A DNA stretch of 9,705 nt from the NCBI GenBank assembly GCA_937974465.1, contig CALJWY010000145.1:1-9705 (forward strand), given 5' to 3'. Of this stretch, positions 1 to 7,136 are shown piece by piece. Below the pieces are notes generated by a model. It worked only from the letters and a program-made list of their open reading frames with translations, had not been told where the DNA came from and ran no database searches. This DNA is from an uncultured Lysobacterales bacterium. Its GTDB lineage: Bacteria; Pseudomonadota; Gammaproteobacteria; Xanthomonadales; SZUA-36. Numbering within the stretch: position 1 is the stretch's first letter; the number at the start of each line of letters is the position of its first letter. The position numbers were made by a program, and so were the translations under genes.

Positions 1-333
1 TTACACCCCTCCCTGTTACCCAAGTACAAGGGCCTGGATACCTACAATCGTGTCCTCCAGTCGGGTGACAGCGAAACCGGTGCCAGCATTCACTTTGTGA
101 CGGCAGGTCTTGACTCGGGTCCGGTCATTTCCCAGGTAAGAATACCCGTGCTTGCAAATGATGATGCCACATCCCTGGCAGCAAGACTGGGCCCGATAGA
201 ACATAAACTCGTGGTTGCGACCGTCGAACTATTTTGCAATCGTAAAGTCCACTATGACCAGGGCCGGGTATTGCACGAGGGCCAGGTAATAGAGCAACCT
301 TTACGACTCAACAATGATGGTACGTTTGATTAG
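1..333 (+). CDS. purN: Phosphoribosylglycinamide formyltransferase, C-terminal 110 residues (5' end outside window)
   Basis: PurN transfers a formyl group from 10-formyltetrahydrofolate to GAR, the third step of de novo purine synthesis in the cytoplasm. The frame is open from base 1 and ends at TAG 331-333. The first visible residues, LHPSLLPKYKG, match the family active-site segment (N)IHPSLLP with its catalytic His, here visible residue 2. The segment HFVTAGLDSGPVISQ carries the catalytic Asp at visible residue 38. The 36-residue His-to-Asp spacing agrees with E. coli His108/Asp144. The N-terminal phosphate-binding part and the active-site Asn lie outside the window. The stop overlaps the next gene by 20 bp, so the two are probably co-transcribed. 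Identity is secure; the gene is cut only by the window edge. Confidence 0.95.
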   Translation, partial: LHPSLLPKYKGLDTYNRVLQSGDSETGASIHFVTAGLDSGPVISQVRIPVLANDDATSLAARLGPIEHKLVVATVELFCNRKVHYDQGRVLHEGQVIEQPLRLNNDGTFD

Positions 334-1105
334 ATTACAAATTATTTCTGTTTGCGCAATATTTTCAACCTTTGCGATTACCTCCCCCCGGGCAGCCGAA
401 TCCCCAGTTGTTCCAGCGGATTACACGGCTGTATACGATGTCTTGCATAACGGCAAAAACCTGGCTGAAGTGACCGTTCAACTATCGAACCAGGATGGCA
501 TCTGGACCATGCATGGCTATACCCACAGCATGCAGGGACTGGCCGGCGCCTTGAATGCCAAGGGAGCACAAACGGTTACCGGCAACTGGAATAATGGTGA
601 GTTTGTGCCTGACAATTTCAAGTTTTCTTTTAGCGTCATCGGATACAAATCTGCCTGGGAAGCAGATTTTGACTGGCCCGGAGAGACCGTCACAATCCTT
701 ACCAAGGAAGGACAGTTCCAGCTACCTTTGACCGGCAAGGCCTTCGACCCGCTCTCACTCATGCTGAACACCAGTACACTTCTGACCGATTCCCAGGACC
801 GCATGATGGTGAACGTCATTGATGAAGATGAAATTAAAAATCATGTTTATGAAGCTGACCATGATAAGCCCATTGATTCCGCGCTGGGTTGTCTTAAAAC
901 CACATTGGTTAAACGGATAAGGGAGAACTCAAAACGCACGTCGCAGGTATGGTATGCAAATGACCACGAGTTTGTGCCCGTGCTGATGCAGCATTTCAAA
1001 AAAAAGCAGCACAAGGGTTTGCGGCTGGAAATCAAGACCCTCGAGGTAGCTGGAAAGCCGGTTCAACCCGCGGAGCGCTGTGCGATCGATAAGCAGGCAT
1101 TTTAA
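314..1105 (+). CDS. Secreted DUF3108-family protein downstream of purN
   Basis: This is a 263-residue protein of unknown function. The first 28 residues form a classical signal peptide: Arg at 4 and 7, a hydrophobic stretch at about 8-23, then SPRAA-ES with likely cleavage after Ala28. This predicts a periplasmic protein. There is no lipobox Cys. The mature part begins with YTAVYDVLHNGKNLAEVTVQL and continues as alternating strands with a W/F-rich middle (FSFSVIGYKSAWEADFDWP). That pattern, the length and the position after purN fit the DUF3108 family of gammaproteobacteria, whose role is not established. Two Cys (about residues 193 and 257) could form a disulfide. ATG 314 overlaps purN by 20 bp, and a second in-frame ATG follows at 317. 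No strong Shine-Dalgarno precedes either, suggesting translational coupling. The family assignment is by resemblance, and no function is claimed. Confidence 0.75.
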   Translation: MMVRLIRLQIISVCAIFSTFAITSPRAAESPVVPADYTAVYDVLHNGKNLAEVTVQLSNQDGIWTMHGYTHSMQGLAGALNAKGAQTVTGNWNNGEFVPDNFKFSFSVIGYKSAWEADFDWPGETVTILTKEGQFQLPLTGKAFDPLSLMLNTSTLLTDSQDRMMVNVIDEDEIKNHVYEADHDKPIDSALGCLKTTLVKRIRENSKRTSQVWYANDHEFVPVLMQHFKKKQHKGLRLEIKTLEVAGKPVQPAERCAIDKQAF

Positions 1106-1145
1106 ACAGCCGGCATGTGGCCAGCTTGACATATGCGGATTAAAT

Positions 1146-1179
1146 AAAAACCCCCATCGCTAACGCTCTGGGGGTTTTT
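1146..1179. terminator. Bidirectional Rho-independent terminator
   Basis: A perfect 10-bp inverted repeat, AAAAACCCCC at 1146-1155 and GGGGGTTTTT at 1170-1179, encloses a 14-nt loop. On the + strand the stem runs into TTTTTCTTTT; on the - strand it runs into TTTTTATTTA. It lies in the 96-bp gap between the convergent ends of the DUF3108 gene (stop 1105) and pntB (stop 1202), so it can end both transcripts. Confidence 0.9.
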
Positions 1180-1201
1180 CTTTTACAGGCTTGGCTGTTG
1201 T

Positions 1202-1684
1202 CTAAAGCGCTTTGAACACCTTGTCCAGGGTATCCCCTGCATCACCAAACAACATGCGTGTGTTATCCAGGAAGAACAATGGATTTTGCACACCTGCATA
1301 GCCGGTGGCCATGCTGCGCTTGAGCACGATGGAAACCTCACCCTTCCAGCACTCGAGCACCGGCATACCACCAATTGGACCGTCAGGATCGGTCAATGCC
1401 GATGGGTTGACGATGTCATTGGCGCCGATAATGACTGAAACATCGACCTTGGGGAAATCATCATTAATTTCATCCATCTCGTAGACGATGTCATACGGCA
1501 CCTTGGCCTCAGCCAGTAACACATTCATATGACCAGGCATACGTCCCGCAACAGGGTGGATGCCGAACCGAACATTGACACCCTTGTCACGCAAGGTCTT
1601 GGTTATTTCGTGGACAATATGCTGGGCCTGGGCGACTGCCATGCCGTAACCGGGGATAATCATCACCTCTTTGGCGTTGGCCAA
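1202..1684 (-). CDS. pntB: NAD(P) transhydrogenase beta subunit, NADP(H)-binding domain (dIII), separated from the rest by a TGA
   Basis: These 160 residues correspond to the C-terminal domain III of PntB, which binds NADP(H) and receives hydride from NAD(H) on PntA. Family hallmarks are intact: the nucleotide-binding segment PGYGMAVAQAQ, then NVRFGIHPVAGRMPGHMNVLL, then EMDEINDDF, GANDIVNP, and KRSMATGYAGVQNPLFF near the end. The reading frame is continuous with the upstream pntB part. Only the TGA at 1685-1687 separates them, and the next codon is TTG (1684-1682). No frameshift or deletion is visible, and the domain shows no decay. If translated alone, it would need reinitiation at TTG, with GAGGAA about 12 nt upstream as a weak, distant ribosome site. 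GTG or ATG codons 7-8 residues in have a purine-rich stretch too close to help. Alternatives are stop-codon readthrough, a recent nonsense mutation, or a sequence error. The ORF ends at TAG 1204-1202, before the terminator. Confidence 0.85.
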   Translation of the reverse strand: MANAKEVMIIPGYGMAVAQAQHIVHEITKTLRDKGVNVRFGIHPVAGRMPGHMNVLLAEAKVPYDIVYEMDEINDDFPKVDVSVIIGANDIVNPSALTDPDGPIGGMPVLECWKGEVSIVLKRSMATGYAGVQNPLFFLDNTRMLFGDAGDTLDKVFKAL

Positions 1685-1687
1685 TCA
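1685..1687 (-). other. In-frame TGA inside pntB at the dII/dIII boundary
   Basis: The - strand reads GCT GAA TGA TTG GCC AAC. The frame is identical on both sides and protein similarity to PntB resumes immediately, so one codon is the only anomaly. TTA to TGA is a single T-to-G change. TGA ends pntA, kdsC and lptA here, so a changed genetic code is unlikely. Confidence 0.9.
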
Positions 1688-2605
1688 TTCAGCGGTTTCC
1701 TCGGCCTCGATCGGGACAACCTCACCCTGGTCTTCGCCGGAGCTTGCCGCGGCTGTTCCACCACCGGTTCCAAAACCACCAGCGATGACTGACAGGAACT
1801 TCCGGTTCATCGCACGACACATGATGTAGCTCAGGATCGCACCACTGGAACCCACCAGGGCACCGGTAACGATCAACAGGTCGTTACCCAGCATGAAGCC
1901 GGTCGCGGAAGCTGCCCAGCCGGAGTAACTGTTGAGCATGGAAACCACAACTGGCATATCGGCGCCACCGATCGCCATCACCATGTGAATACCAAATAAC
2001 AGGGCAATAACCGTCATGATGATAAGTGGCTGCATGCCACCACCGCCCGCTGATTGCACGACAAATTCATATGCGAACCATATCGCGGAGATCAAAAGAG
2101 CAAGGTTCAGGTAATGACGGCCCGGCAATGTTAGCGGTGAGCCACTCATGCGACCGGACAACTTGCCAAACGCGATCACGGAACCGGAAAAGGTCACGGC
2201 GCCAATCAGGATACCCAGGTAGGTTTCGATATCATGAATGGTCAGCTCGACACCCACGTAGTGTGAAAGTCGATCCGGATCCATGAAGTTGGCAAAACCC
2301 ACCGCCACGGCGGCCAGACCGACCAGGCTGTGCAGAATAGCAACCAGTTCAGGCATCTGGGTCATTTGCACCCGTCGTGCGGCAATAAGACCAATCGAGC
2401 CACCGACCAGCAGGGCCACGAACAATGGTATGTAGTTATGTGTGACAACACCGAGCACAGTCGCGACCAGCGCGATGGCCATACCGATGATGCCATACCA
2501 GTTACCTCGCCGGGCCGTTTCCTGGTTGGAAAGACCGCCAAGGGCAAGGATGAAGAGGATAGTCGCAATGATATACGACACAGAAATGATTCCTTCGATA
2601 TTCAT
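1685..2605 (-). CDS. pntB: NAD(P) transhydrogenase beta subunit, membrane domain (dII), ending at an in-frame TGA
   Basis: These 306 residues form the proton-conducting membrane part of PntB. The start is ATG 2605-2603 (MNIEGIISVSY), 7 nt after the pntA stop and preceded by GTGAGGTC; the frame stays open upstream, but that part overlaps pntA and is not homologous. Several hydrophobic helices span about residues 5-265. Residues known to matter for proton movement in E. coli are conserved: His92 in ELVAILHSLVG (E. coli His91), and Asp216 and Asn225 in GGADMPVVVSMLNSYSGW. After the last helix come RAMNRKFLSVIAGGFGT and a flexible Gly/Ala/Ser and acidic linker ending AEETAE. There a TGA occurs at codon 307, where E. 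coli PntB (recalled as AEETAELLKNS) has Leu. The two parts plus the stop give 467 codons, close to the usual roughly 462 residues, so nothing else is missing. PntB cannot function without dIII unless dIII is made separately or the stop is read through. Confidence 0.9.
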   Translation of the reverse strand: MNIEGIISVSYIIATILFILALGGLSNQETARRGNWYGIIGMAIALVATVLGVVTHNYIPLFVALLVGGSIGLIAARRVQMTQMPELVAILHSLVGLAAVAVGFANFMDPDRLSHYVGVELTIHDIETYLGILIGAVTFSGSVIAFGKLSGRMSGSPLTLPGRHYLNLALLISAIWFAYEFVVQSAGGGGMQPLIIMTVIALLFGIHMVMAIGGADMPVVVSMLNSYSGWAASATGFMLGNDLLIVTGALVGSSGAILSYIMCRAMNRKFLSVIAGGFGTGGGTAAASSGEDQGEVVPIEAEETAE

Positions 2606-2612
2606 GACGACC

Positions 2613-4145
2613 TCACTTTCTGAACATTTCAAGCATGCGACGGGTAACAGCAAAGCCACCCGCGATGTTGATGCTCGTTAATAATACGGTTGCAACTGCG
2701 ACCCATTTAATCACCTCATTTTCTGAGCTGATTTGTATCAAGGCACCGATAATGATGATGCTTGATATCGCATTGGTAACACTCATCAAGGGTGTGTGCA
2801 GTGCTGCCGTCACGTTCCAGATCACCATGTAGCCAACAAAGCAGGCCAGCACGAAAACCGTGAAATGCGCCATAAATGAAGCGGGTGCCACAGCGCCCAG
2901 GCCAAGCAATGCAAGGCCGGCTATGACCATGCCGATGATGGGACCCGCCACCGAGCGTTTCTTCTCAACCACAGGAGCAGGTGCCGGTGCCGGTTTTGCC
3001 TTCGGCGGTGCCGCTGAGAGTTTTGGAGCCGGTGGTGGCCAAGTGGTTTCGCCATCCTTACAGACGGTTGCGCCACGGAAAACCTCGTCTTCCATATCAA
3101 CCACGATCTGGCCATCTTTTTCAGGGGTCAGGTCGGTCAACAGGTGACGCAGGTTGGTCGCATATAACTGGCTGGACTGTGCCGCGAGTCTACTGGGCAT
3201 ATCGGTATAACCGATCAGGGTGACACCATGGTGCCGCACCACTTTCTCAGGTTCGGTCAACTCACAGTTGCCGCCCTGCTCTGCAGCCAGGTCAACAATG
3301 ACACTGCCGTCTTTCATGGATTCAACCATCTCGGCCGTCCATAATTTTGGCGCCGGCCGTCCCGGGATCAGAGCCGTCGTAATCACGATGTCTACGTCCT
3401 TGGCCTGTTCCGCGAACAGGGCCATCTCGGCCGCGATGAATTCGTCACTCATCACCTTCGCATAACCACCCTCACCTGAGCCGTCCTCGTCTTCAAAGTC
3501 CAGCATCAGGAACTCGGCGTCCATACTTTCGATTTGTTCCTTTACCTCGGGGCGGGTATCGAATGAACGAACAATAGCGCCCATACTCTTGGCTGCACCA
3601 ATCGCAGCCAGGCCGGCGACGCCGGCACCGATGACCAGCACCTTGGCTGGCATGACTTTACCGGCAGCAGTAATCTGGCCAGTAAAGAAACGCCCAAAAT
3701 GCTGGGCCGCTTCAACCACGGCGCGATAACCTGCGATGTTAGCCATTGAACTCAGGGCGTCGACCTTTTGCGCTCGCGAAATACGCGGCACACTATCCAT
3801 GGCCATGGCGGTTACGCCACGCTCAGTGAGTTTTTGGAGTAATTCGGGATTCTGCGCCGGCCACAAAAAACTGATCAGGGTTTGGCCTGCCTTAAGGCGA
3901 TCGGCTTCGTCATCCTCAGGGCCACGTACCTTGAGAATAATGTCCGAATCGTTCCAGACCTCATCAATGGAAACGACCGAACAACCAGCCGACTCATAGC
4001 TTGCGTCAGAATAATTGGCAGCGGCACCAGCGTTGGTTTCAACCGCTACATCAAAGCCCAATTTAATTAGCTGGGAGGCTACATCAGGGGTTGTAGCGAC
4101 GCGCTTTTCACCCGTGTATATCTCCCTCGGTACACCGATTCTCAT
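2613..4145 (-). CDS. pntA: NAD(P) transhydrogenase alpha subunit
   Basis: PntA binds NAD(H) and, with PntB, forms the inner-membrane transhydrogenase that uses proton influx to drive hydride transfer from NADH to NADP+. At 510 residues it equals the E. coli length. The start ATG 4145-4143 (MRIGVPREIYTGEKRV) has a CCGGAGA ribosome site about 6 nt upstream. Domain I covers residues 1 to about 370, with the alanine-dehydrogenase-like fold, the NAD-binding loop GAGVAG at 173-178 and the mobile loop GYTDMPSR at 312-319. A Pro/Ala/Lys-rich linker at about 370-397 leads to about four membrane helices (about 400-500), including HFTVFVLACFVGY and ALHTPLMSVTNAIS. This is the fused alpha form, not the split PntAA/PntAB form of Rhodospirillum. 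The stop TGA (2615-2613) lies 7 nt before pntB, so the pair forms an operon. Confidence 0.97.
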   Translation of the reverse strand: MRIGVPREIYTGEKRVATTPDVASQLIKLGFDVAVETNAGAAANYSDASYESAGCSVVSIDEVWNDSDIILKVRGPEDDEADRLKAGQTLISFLWPAQNPELLQKLTERGVTAMAMDSVPRISRAQKVDALSSMANIAGYRAVVEAAQHFGRFFTGQITAAGKVMPAKVLVIGAGVAGLAAIGAAKSMGAIVRSFDTRPEVKEQIESMDAEFLMLDFEDEDGSGEGGYAKVMSDEFIAAEMALFAEQAKDVDIVITTALIPGRPAPKLWTAEMVESMKDGSVIVDLAAEQGGNCELTEPEKVVRHHGVTLIGYTDMPSRLAAQSSQLYATNLRHLLTDLTPEKDGQIVVDMEDEVFRGATVCKDGETTWPPPAPKLSAAPPKAKPAPAPAPVVEKKRSVAGPIIGMVIAGLALLGLGAVAPASFMAHFTVFVLACFVGYMVIWNVTAALHTPLMSVTNAISSIIIIGALIQISSENEVIKWVAVATVLLTSINIAGGFAVTRRMLEMFRK

Positions 4146-4349
4146 AAAAATCTCCGGTTGTTTTGTGTTTTAAAGCTTGGGTTGTTTAGATTAATTGATC
4201 TCTTTTTTAAGTACTTACCAGGCCATATCGCTTTTCTGCTCCTGATCAACACCCCAGTAGCAGGAGAGTATACTCAGAAAACCCTTTGCAACTACGACCT
4301 AGGTCAATTAAGTTTCAAAGAATGCAGGGGCTTCGGCAAACCCGGGCAA
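4146..4349 (-). promoter_or_regulatory. Intergenic control region upstream of pntA
   Basis: This 204-bp AT-rich gap lies between the murA stop and the pntA start, both on the - strand. I see no credible gene in it. Two perfect 10-bp palindromes, GACCTAGGTC (4296-4305) and GAGTATACTC (4266-4275), have centres exactly 30 bp apart. The second contains a - strand TATACT (4272-4267), a good -10 candidate, but no good -35 lies at 16-18 bp; TTGCAA is 13 bp away and TTGACC is 29 bp away. An inverted repeat CTCCTG/CAGGAG (4239-4244/4261-4266) and AAGTACTT (4209-4216) are also present. The murA 3' side shows only a weak GC hairpin with no U-tract, so some read-through from murA into pntA is possible. 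Promoter assignment is inference. Confidence 0.4.
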
Positions 4350-5603
4350 TTAAATCCTGCGAATTCGGGCGCCAAGCTGACCGAGTTTCTCTTCGATAAT
4401 CTCGTAGCCCCGGTCAATGTGGTAAACACGATCCACCAGGGTCGTTCCCCTGGCCACCAAACCCGCGAGGACCAAGCCCGCGGATGCACGTAAATCGGTT
4501 GCCATGATCGGTGCGCCGTTCAACTCACGGACCCCCCTGACAATCGCGGTATTACCTTTTACCGTTATATCGGCACCCAGGCGCTGCAACTCCTGGACAT
4601 GCATAAAGCGGTTTTCAAATATGGTTTCGGTAATGATGGCCGTGCCTTCAGCAATGGTATTCAAAGCCGTGAATTGGGCCTGCATATCGGTGGCAAAACC
4701 AGGGTAAGGCGCGGTCGTAATGTCCACCGCCCTCGGTCTGCGGCCATGCATATTCAGGTCAATCCAGTCATCACCGATCTCAATTTCCGCACCGGTTTCA
4801 CGCAGCTTTTCAATCACCGAATCCAGGTCACGTGGCCGGGTCCGTGTTGCTCTTACGTGCCCACGGGTGATCGCGGCAGCTACCAGGTAGGTGCCGGTTT
4901 CGATTCGATCCGGCAATACCGAGTATTCAGCACCCTGCAAACTGTCCACGCCCTCTATCACCAGTGTGTTGGTTCCTGCCCCGCTGATCCTGGCGCCCAT
5001 GGCGTTAAGAAAATTTGCGAGATCCACCACTTCCGGCTCCTGTGCGGCGTTTTCAAGCACACTGGTTCCCTTGGCCAGGGTTGCAGCCATCATGATATTT
5101 TCAGTACCGGTGACCGTCACCGTATCAAAAATGATATTGGCGCCCTTGAGTCTTTTTGCACTGGCTTCGATATTGCCATTGACCACCGCCACCTCTGCAC
5201 CCAGTTGCTGCAAGCCGCGCAGATGTAAATCCACCGGCCGTGAGCCAATTGCACAGCCACCGGGCAGGGAAACCACGGCGCGGCCATAGCGTGCAACCAA
5301 CGGACCCAACACCAGGATTGAGGCACGCATGGTTTTGACCAGTTCGTATGGCGCTTCAAATTGCGTCATGCCTCGCGGATCAATCTCGATGCGCATGCGG
5401 TCATCAACAGCAAGGCTCGCACCCATCCGGCCCAGCAATTCCATGGTGGTGGTAACGTCCTGCAAATGCGGAACATTGCTGATAAATGAAGGTTTATCGC
5501 CCAGTAAACTGGCTACCAGGATAGGTAAGACCGCATTCTTGGCTCCGGAGATCCAGACTTCACCATCCAGCGGAACTCCGCCGGTAATCTCAATGCGGGC
5601 CAT
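4350..5603 (-). CDS. murA: UDP-N-acetylglucosamine 1-carboxyvinyltransferase
   Basis: MurA transfers enolpyruvate from PEP to UDP-GlcNAc, the first committed step of peptidoglycan precursor synthesis in the cytoplasm. The protein has 417 residues against 419 in E. coli. Key residues are in place: Lys22-Asn23 in ISGAKNAVLP, and the catalytic-loop Cys117 in SLPGGCAIGSRP (E. coli Cys115, the fosfomycin target), so the enzyme should be fosfomycin-sensitive at this residue. The ending RGYEIIEEKLGQLGARIRRI is typical. I chose ATG 5603-5601 because MARIEITGG fits the family N-terminus and GAAGGAG lies about 8 nt upstream; the longer open frame to 5807 overlaps ibaG and is not homologous. The gene starts 28 nt after the ibaG stop, so the two form an operon. 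Here pntA follows it, where many relatives have hisG or other genes. Confidence 0.98.
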   Translation of the reverse strand: MARIEITGGVPLDGEVWISGAKNAVLPILVASLLGDKPSFISNVPHLQDVTTTMELLGRMGASLAVDDRMRIEIDPRGMTQFEAPYELVKTMRASILVLGPLVARYGRAVVSLPGGCAIGSRPVDLHLRGLQQLGAEVAVVNGNIEASAKRLKGANIIFDTVTVTGTENIMMAATLAKGTSVLENAAQEPEVVDLANFLNAMGARISGAGTNTLVIEGVDSLQGAEYSVLPDRIETGTYLVAAAITRGHVRATRTRPRDLDSVIEKLRETGAEIEIGDDWIDLNMHGRRPRAVDITTAPYPGFATDMQAQFTALNTIAEGTAIITETIFENRFMHVQELQRLGADITVKGNTAIVRGVRELNGAPIMATDLRASAGLVLAGLVARGTTLVDRVYHIDRGYEIIEEKLGQLGARIRRI

Positions 5604-5631
5604 TAAGTGCGCTCCTTCAATATCATGGTCA

Positions 5632-5853
5632 CTATTCTGGCAATTCCGTGCGCAAACCGAGGGCGTGTATCTCGTTGCCCATGAGTTCGCCCAGGGTGGC
5701 ATATACCATGCGGTGCCGGGCCAGTGTCGGTTTACCGGCAAATGACGGGCTGCGCACCACAGCCTCAAAATGAACGCCATCATCACCACTGACTGTAACC
5801 TCGGCATCCGGTAAACCTTGACGAATCATTTGCGCTATCGTTGTGCTATCCAT
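5632..5853 (-). CDS. ibaG: BolA/IbaG-family protein
   Basis: This is a 73-residue BolA-fold protein. IbaG/YrbA proteins interact with monothiol glutaredoxins, bind Fe-S clusters and are linked to acid stress in E. coli. Family features visible are VSGDDGVHFEAVV (21-33, with the conserved GD-x-HF pattern), ARHRMVYATLGELM (45-58) and EIHALGLRT (61-69). I chose ATG 5853-5851 because AAGGACG lies about 8 nt upstream and MDSTTIAQMI fits the usual short N-terminus; the upstream extension to 5916 has no family similarity. It is the first gene of an ibaG-murA operon. In E. coli the same pair is preceded by mlaFEDCB; here the divergent yrbG lies directly upstream. At 73 residues it is slightly shorter than E. 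coli IbaG (about 84), mainly at the C-terminus. Confidence 0.92.
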   Translation of the reverse strand: MDSTTIAQMIRQGLPDAEVTVSGDDGVHFEAVVRSPSFAGKPTLARHRMVYATLGELMGNEIHALGLRTELPE

Positions 5854-6080
5854 AGAATATCGTCCTTCGTTTCCTGGCGTTGAAATAACTGAAGAATCGT
5901 CAAGCCGGGAAATCACTTAACATAAATTAACCGCGTGGCCGGGAGGGCAAACGGACTTGACCTTTCAGAAGCGGCTATAATAATGGATTCCACTGTCATT
6001 AAAAACTCTCCATTTATGCAATTACTTGTTGCGGCCACTATTAAACGTCTCCTAGACATCAGTCAGGATCATCAATCCCG
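5854..6080. promoter_or_regulatory. Divergent promoter region between ibaG and yrbG
   Basis: This 227-bp gap separates genes transcribed away from each other, so it must hold promoters for both. On the + strand TTGACC (5957-5962) and TATAAT (5976-5981) are good hexamers but only 13 bp apart; the overlapping AATAAT (5979-5984) gives a 16-bp spacer and is the more plausible pairing. No equally clear - strand promoter for ibaG was found: TTGACG lies at 5904-5899 without a matching -10. The predicted yrbG leader would be about 90 nt. Assignment is by eye. Confidence 0.5.
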
Positions 6081-7070
6081 ATGCTGATGGCGATTATTCA
6101 GCTGGTGGCCGGCTTCTTGCTGCTGGTTTGGGGAGCGGATCGCCTGGTCGCAGGCGCATCGGCCACAGCACGAAATATGGGTGTATCCCCACTGATCATT
6201 GGTCTGACCATCATCGGTTTTGGCACCTCTGCACCTGAGCTGGTTGTAGCAGCTGTCGCCACGCTCAAGGGAAATTCGGGTCTTGCGGTTGGCAATGCGA
6301 TAGGCTCGAACATTGCCAATATGGGACTGGTCCTGGGCGTTACAGCCCTCGTATACCCCTTGCGCATGGAATCAACTGCCTTGAAGCGCGAATACCCGAT
6401 GCTGTTGCTGGTCATGCTGGTCTGCTTCCTGATGGCACTCGATGGCGTTTACAGCCATACCGAAGGATGGATTTTACTGGTGGGACTGGTGCTGGTGATC
6501 ATCTGGATCATTCGTATCGGTCTCTACCGGCCACAATCGGACCCCTTGGCTGAGGAATTTGATGCGGAAATCCCCAAGGGTGTACCCACCAAAATTGCCG
6601 TGTTCTGGTTGATGGTTGGATTGGTTGTATTGCCGGTCAGTTCAACCTTCCTTGTTGATGGGGCAATCACCATTGCCAGGTACCTGGGGGTAACGGATAC
6701 CGTCGTTGGCCTGACCATCGTCGCCCTCGGCACCAGTCTGCCAGAGCTCGCCACCGCAATTACTGCGGCTCTGAACAAGGAAGATGACCTGGCGATTGGC
6801 AACATCATTGGCTCTAATATATTCAATCTCCTTGGTGTACTCGGAATTGCAGCCGCAATACAGCCGGTTGAGCTGTTACCTATTTTCCTGGCTCGGGATT
6901 TCCCTGCCATGTTCCTGATCACAGGTGCCTTGTACCTGATGGCCTCGAAATTCCGGGGGCCCGGCCGCATCGGACGCCGGTCTGGCAGTGTATTGCTGCT
7001 GCTTTTCGTGGGCTACTCTACGCTGGTCTGGATGAGTTCCGGCCATGTAAAAACCATGTTACTGGGTTAA
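6081..7070 (+). CDS. yrbG: Calcium/sodium antiporter of the CaCA family (YrbG-like)
   Basis: This 329-residue inner-membrane protein with about ten hydrophobic helices belongs to the Ca2+/cation antiporter family; E. coli YrbG has 325 residues. The two inverted alpha repeats that form the ion site are clear. Repeat 1 has GFGTSAPE (46-53) and GNAIGSNIAN (71-80). Repeat 2 has ALGTSLPE (215-222) and GNIIGSNIFN (240-249). Both acidic residues of the GTS-x-PE motifs are present. A hydrophilic loop at about 150-170 joins the halves. The start is ATG 6081 or the in-frame ATG 6087; the only ribosome-site candidate, CAGGAT at about 6063-6068, is rather far from either. It is first in the operon leading to kdsC and the lpt genes. 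The physiological ion is not established from sequence. Confidence 0.95.
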   Translation: MLMAIIQLVAGFLLLVWGADRLVAGASATARNMGVSPLIIGLTIIGFGTSAPELVVAAVATLKGNSGLAVGNAIGSNIANMGLVLGVTALVYPLRMESTALKREYPMLLLVMLVCFLMALDGVYSHTEGWILLVGLVLVIIWIIRIGLYRPQSDPLAEEFDAEIPKGVPTKIAVFWLMVGLVVLPVSSTFLVDGAITIARYLGVTDTVVGLTIVALGTSLPELATAITAALNKEDDLAIGNIIGSNIFNLLGVLGIAAAIQPVELLPIFLARDFPAMFLITGALYLMASKFRGPGRIGRRSGSVLLLLFVGYSTLVWMSSGHVKTMLLG

Positions 7071-7136
7071 GGCGACTGCCCTATCCAGCCTGCGACAAGC
7101 TATTTTCGACTGCTTTTTCTTCAATTCGGGTAGAAT

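Noticed and set aside
1671..1687. Selenocysteine insertion at the pntB TGA.
   Set aside because: The downstream hairpin starts immediately after the stop, with no suitable spacing or GU-type loop, and PntB homologues have no Cys or Sec at this position in the E. coli protein as recalled.
4323..4347. GC-rich hairpin just after the murA stop as a terminator.
   Set aside because: The stem is short with an imperfect loop and is not followed by a U-tract on the - strand.
4158..4493. A 111-residue + strand ORF covering the pntA upstream region and the murA end.
   Set aside because: It is antisense to murA for its second half, has no ribosome site and no recognisable family; it is explained by chance openness opposite real genes.
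5983..6087. A 34-codon + strand ORF starting MDSTVI, overlapping the yrbG start; its first residues resemble the IbaG start MDSTTI.
   Set aside because: The codons differ from those of ibaG, similarity ends after six residues, and the ATG overlaps the predicted -10, leaving no room for a leader or ribosome site.
7131..7136. TAGAAT as a -10 for an internal kdsC promoter.
   Set aside because: No -35 at 16-18 bp (the nearest, TTCGAC, is 20 bp away and a poor match), and a start there would give a leaderless transcript of the stub ORF.
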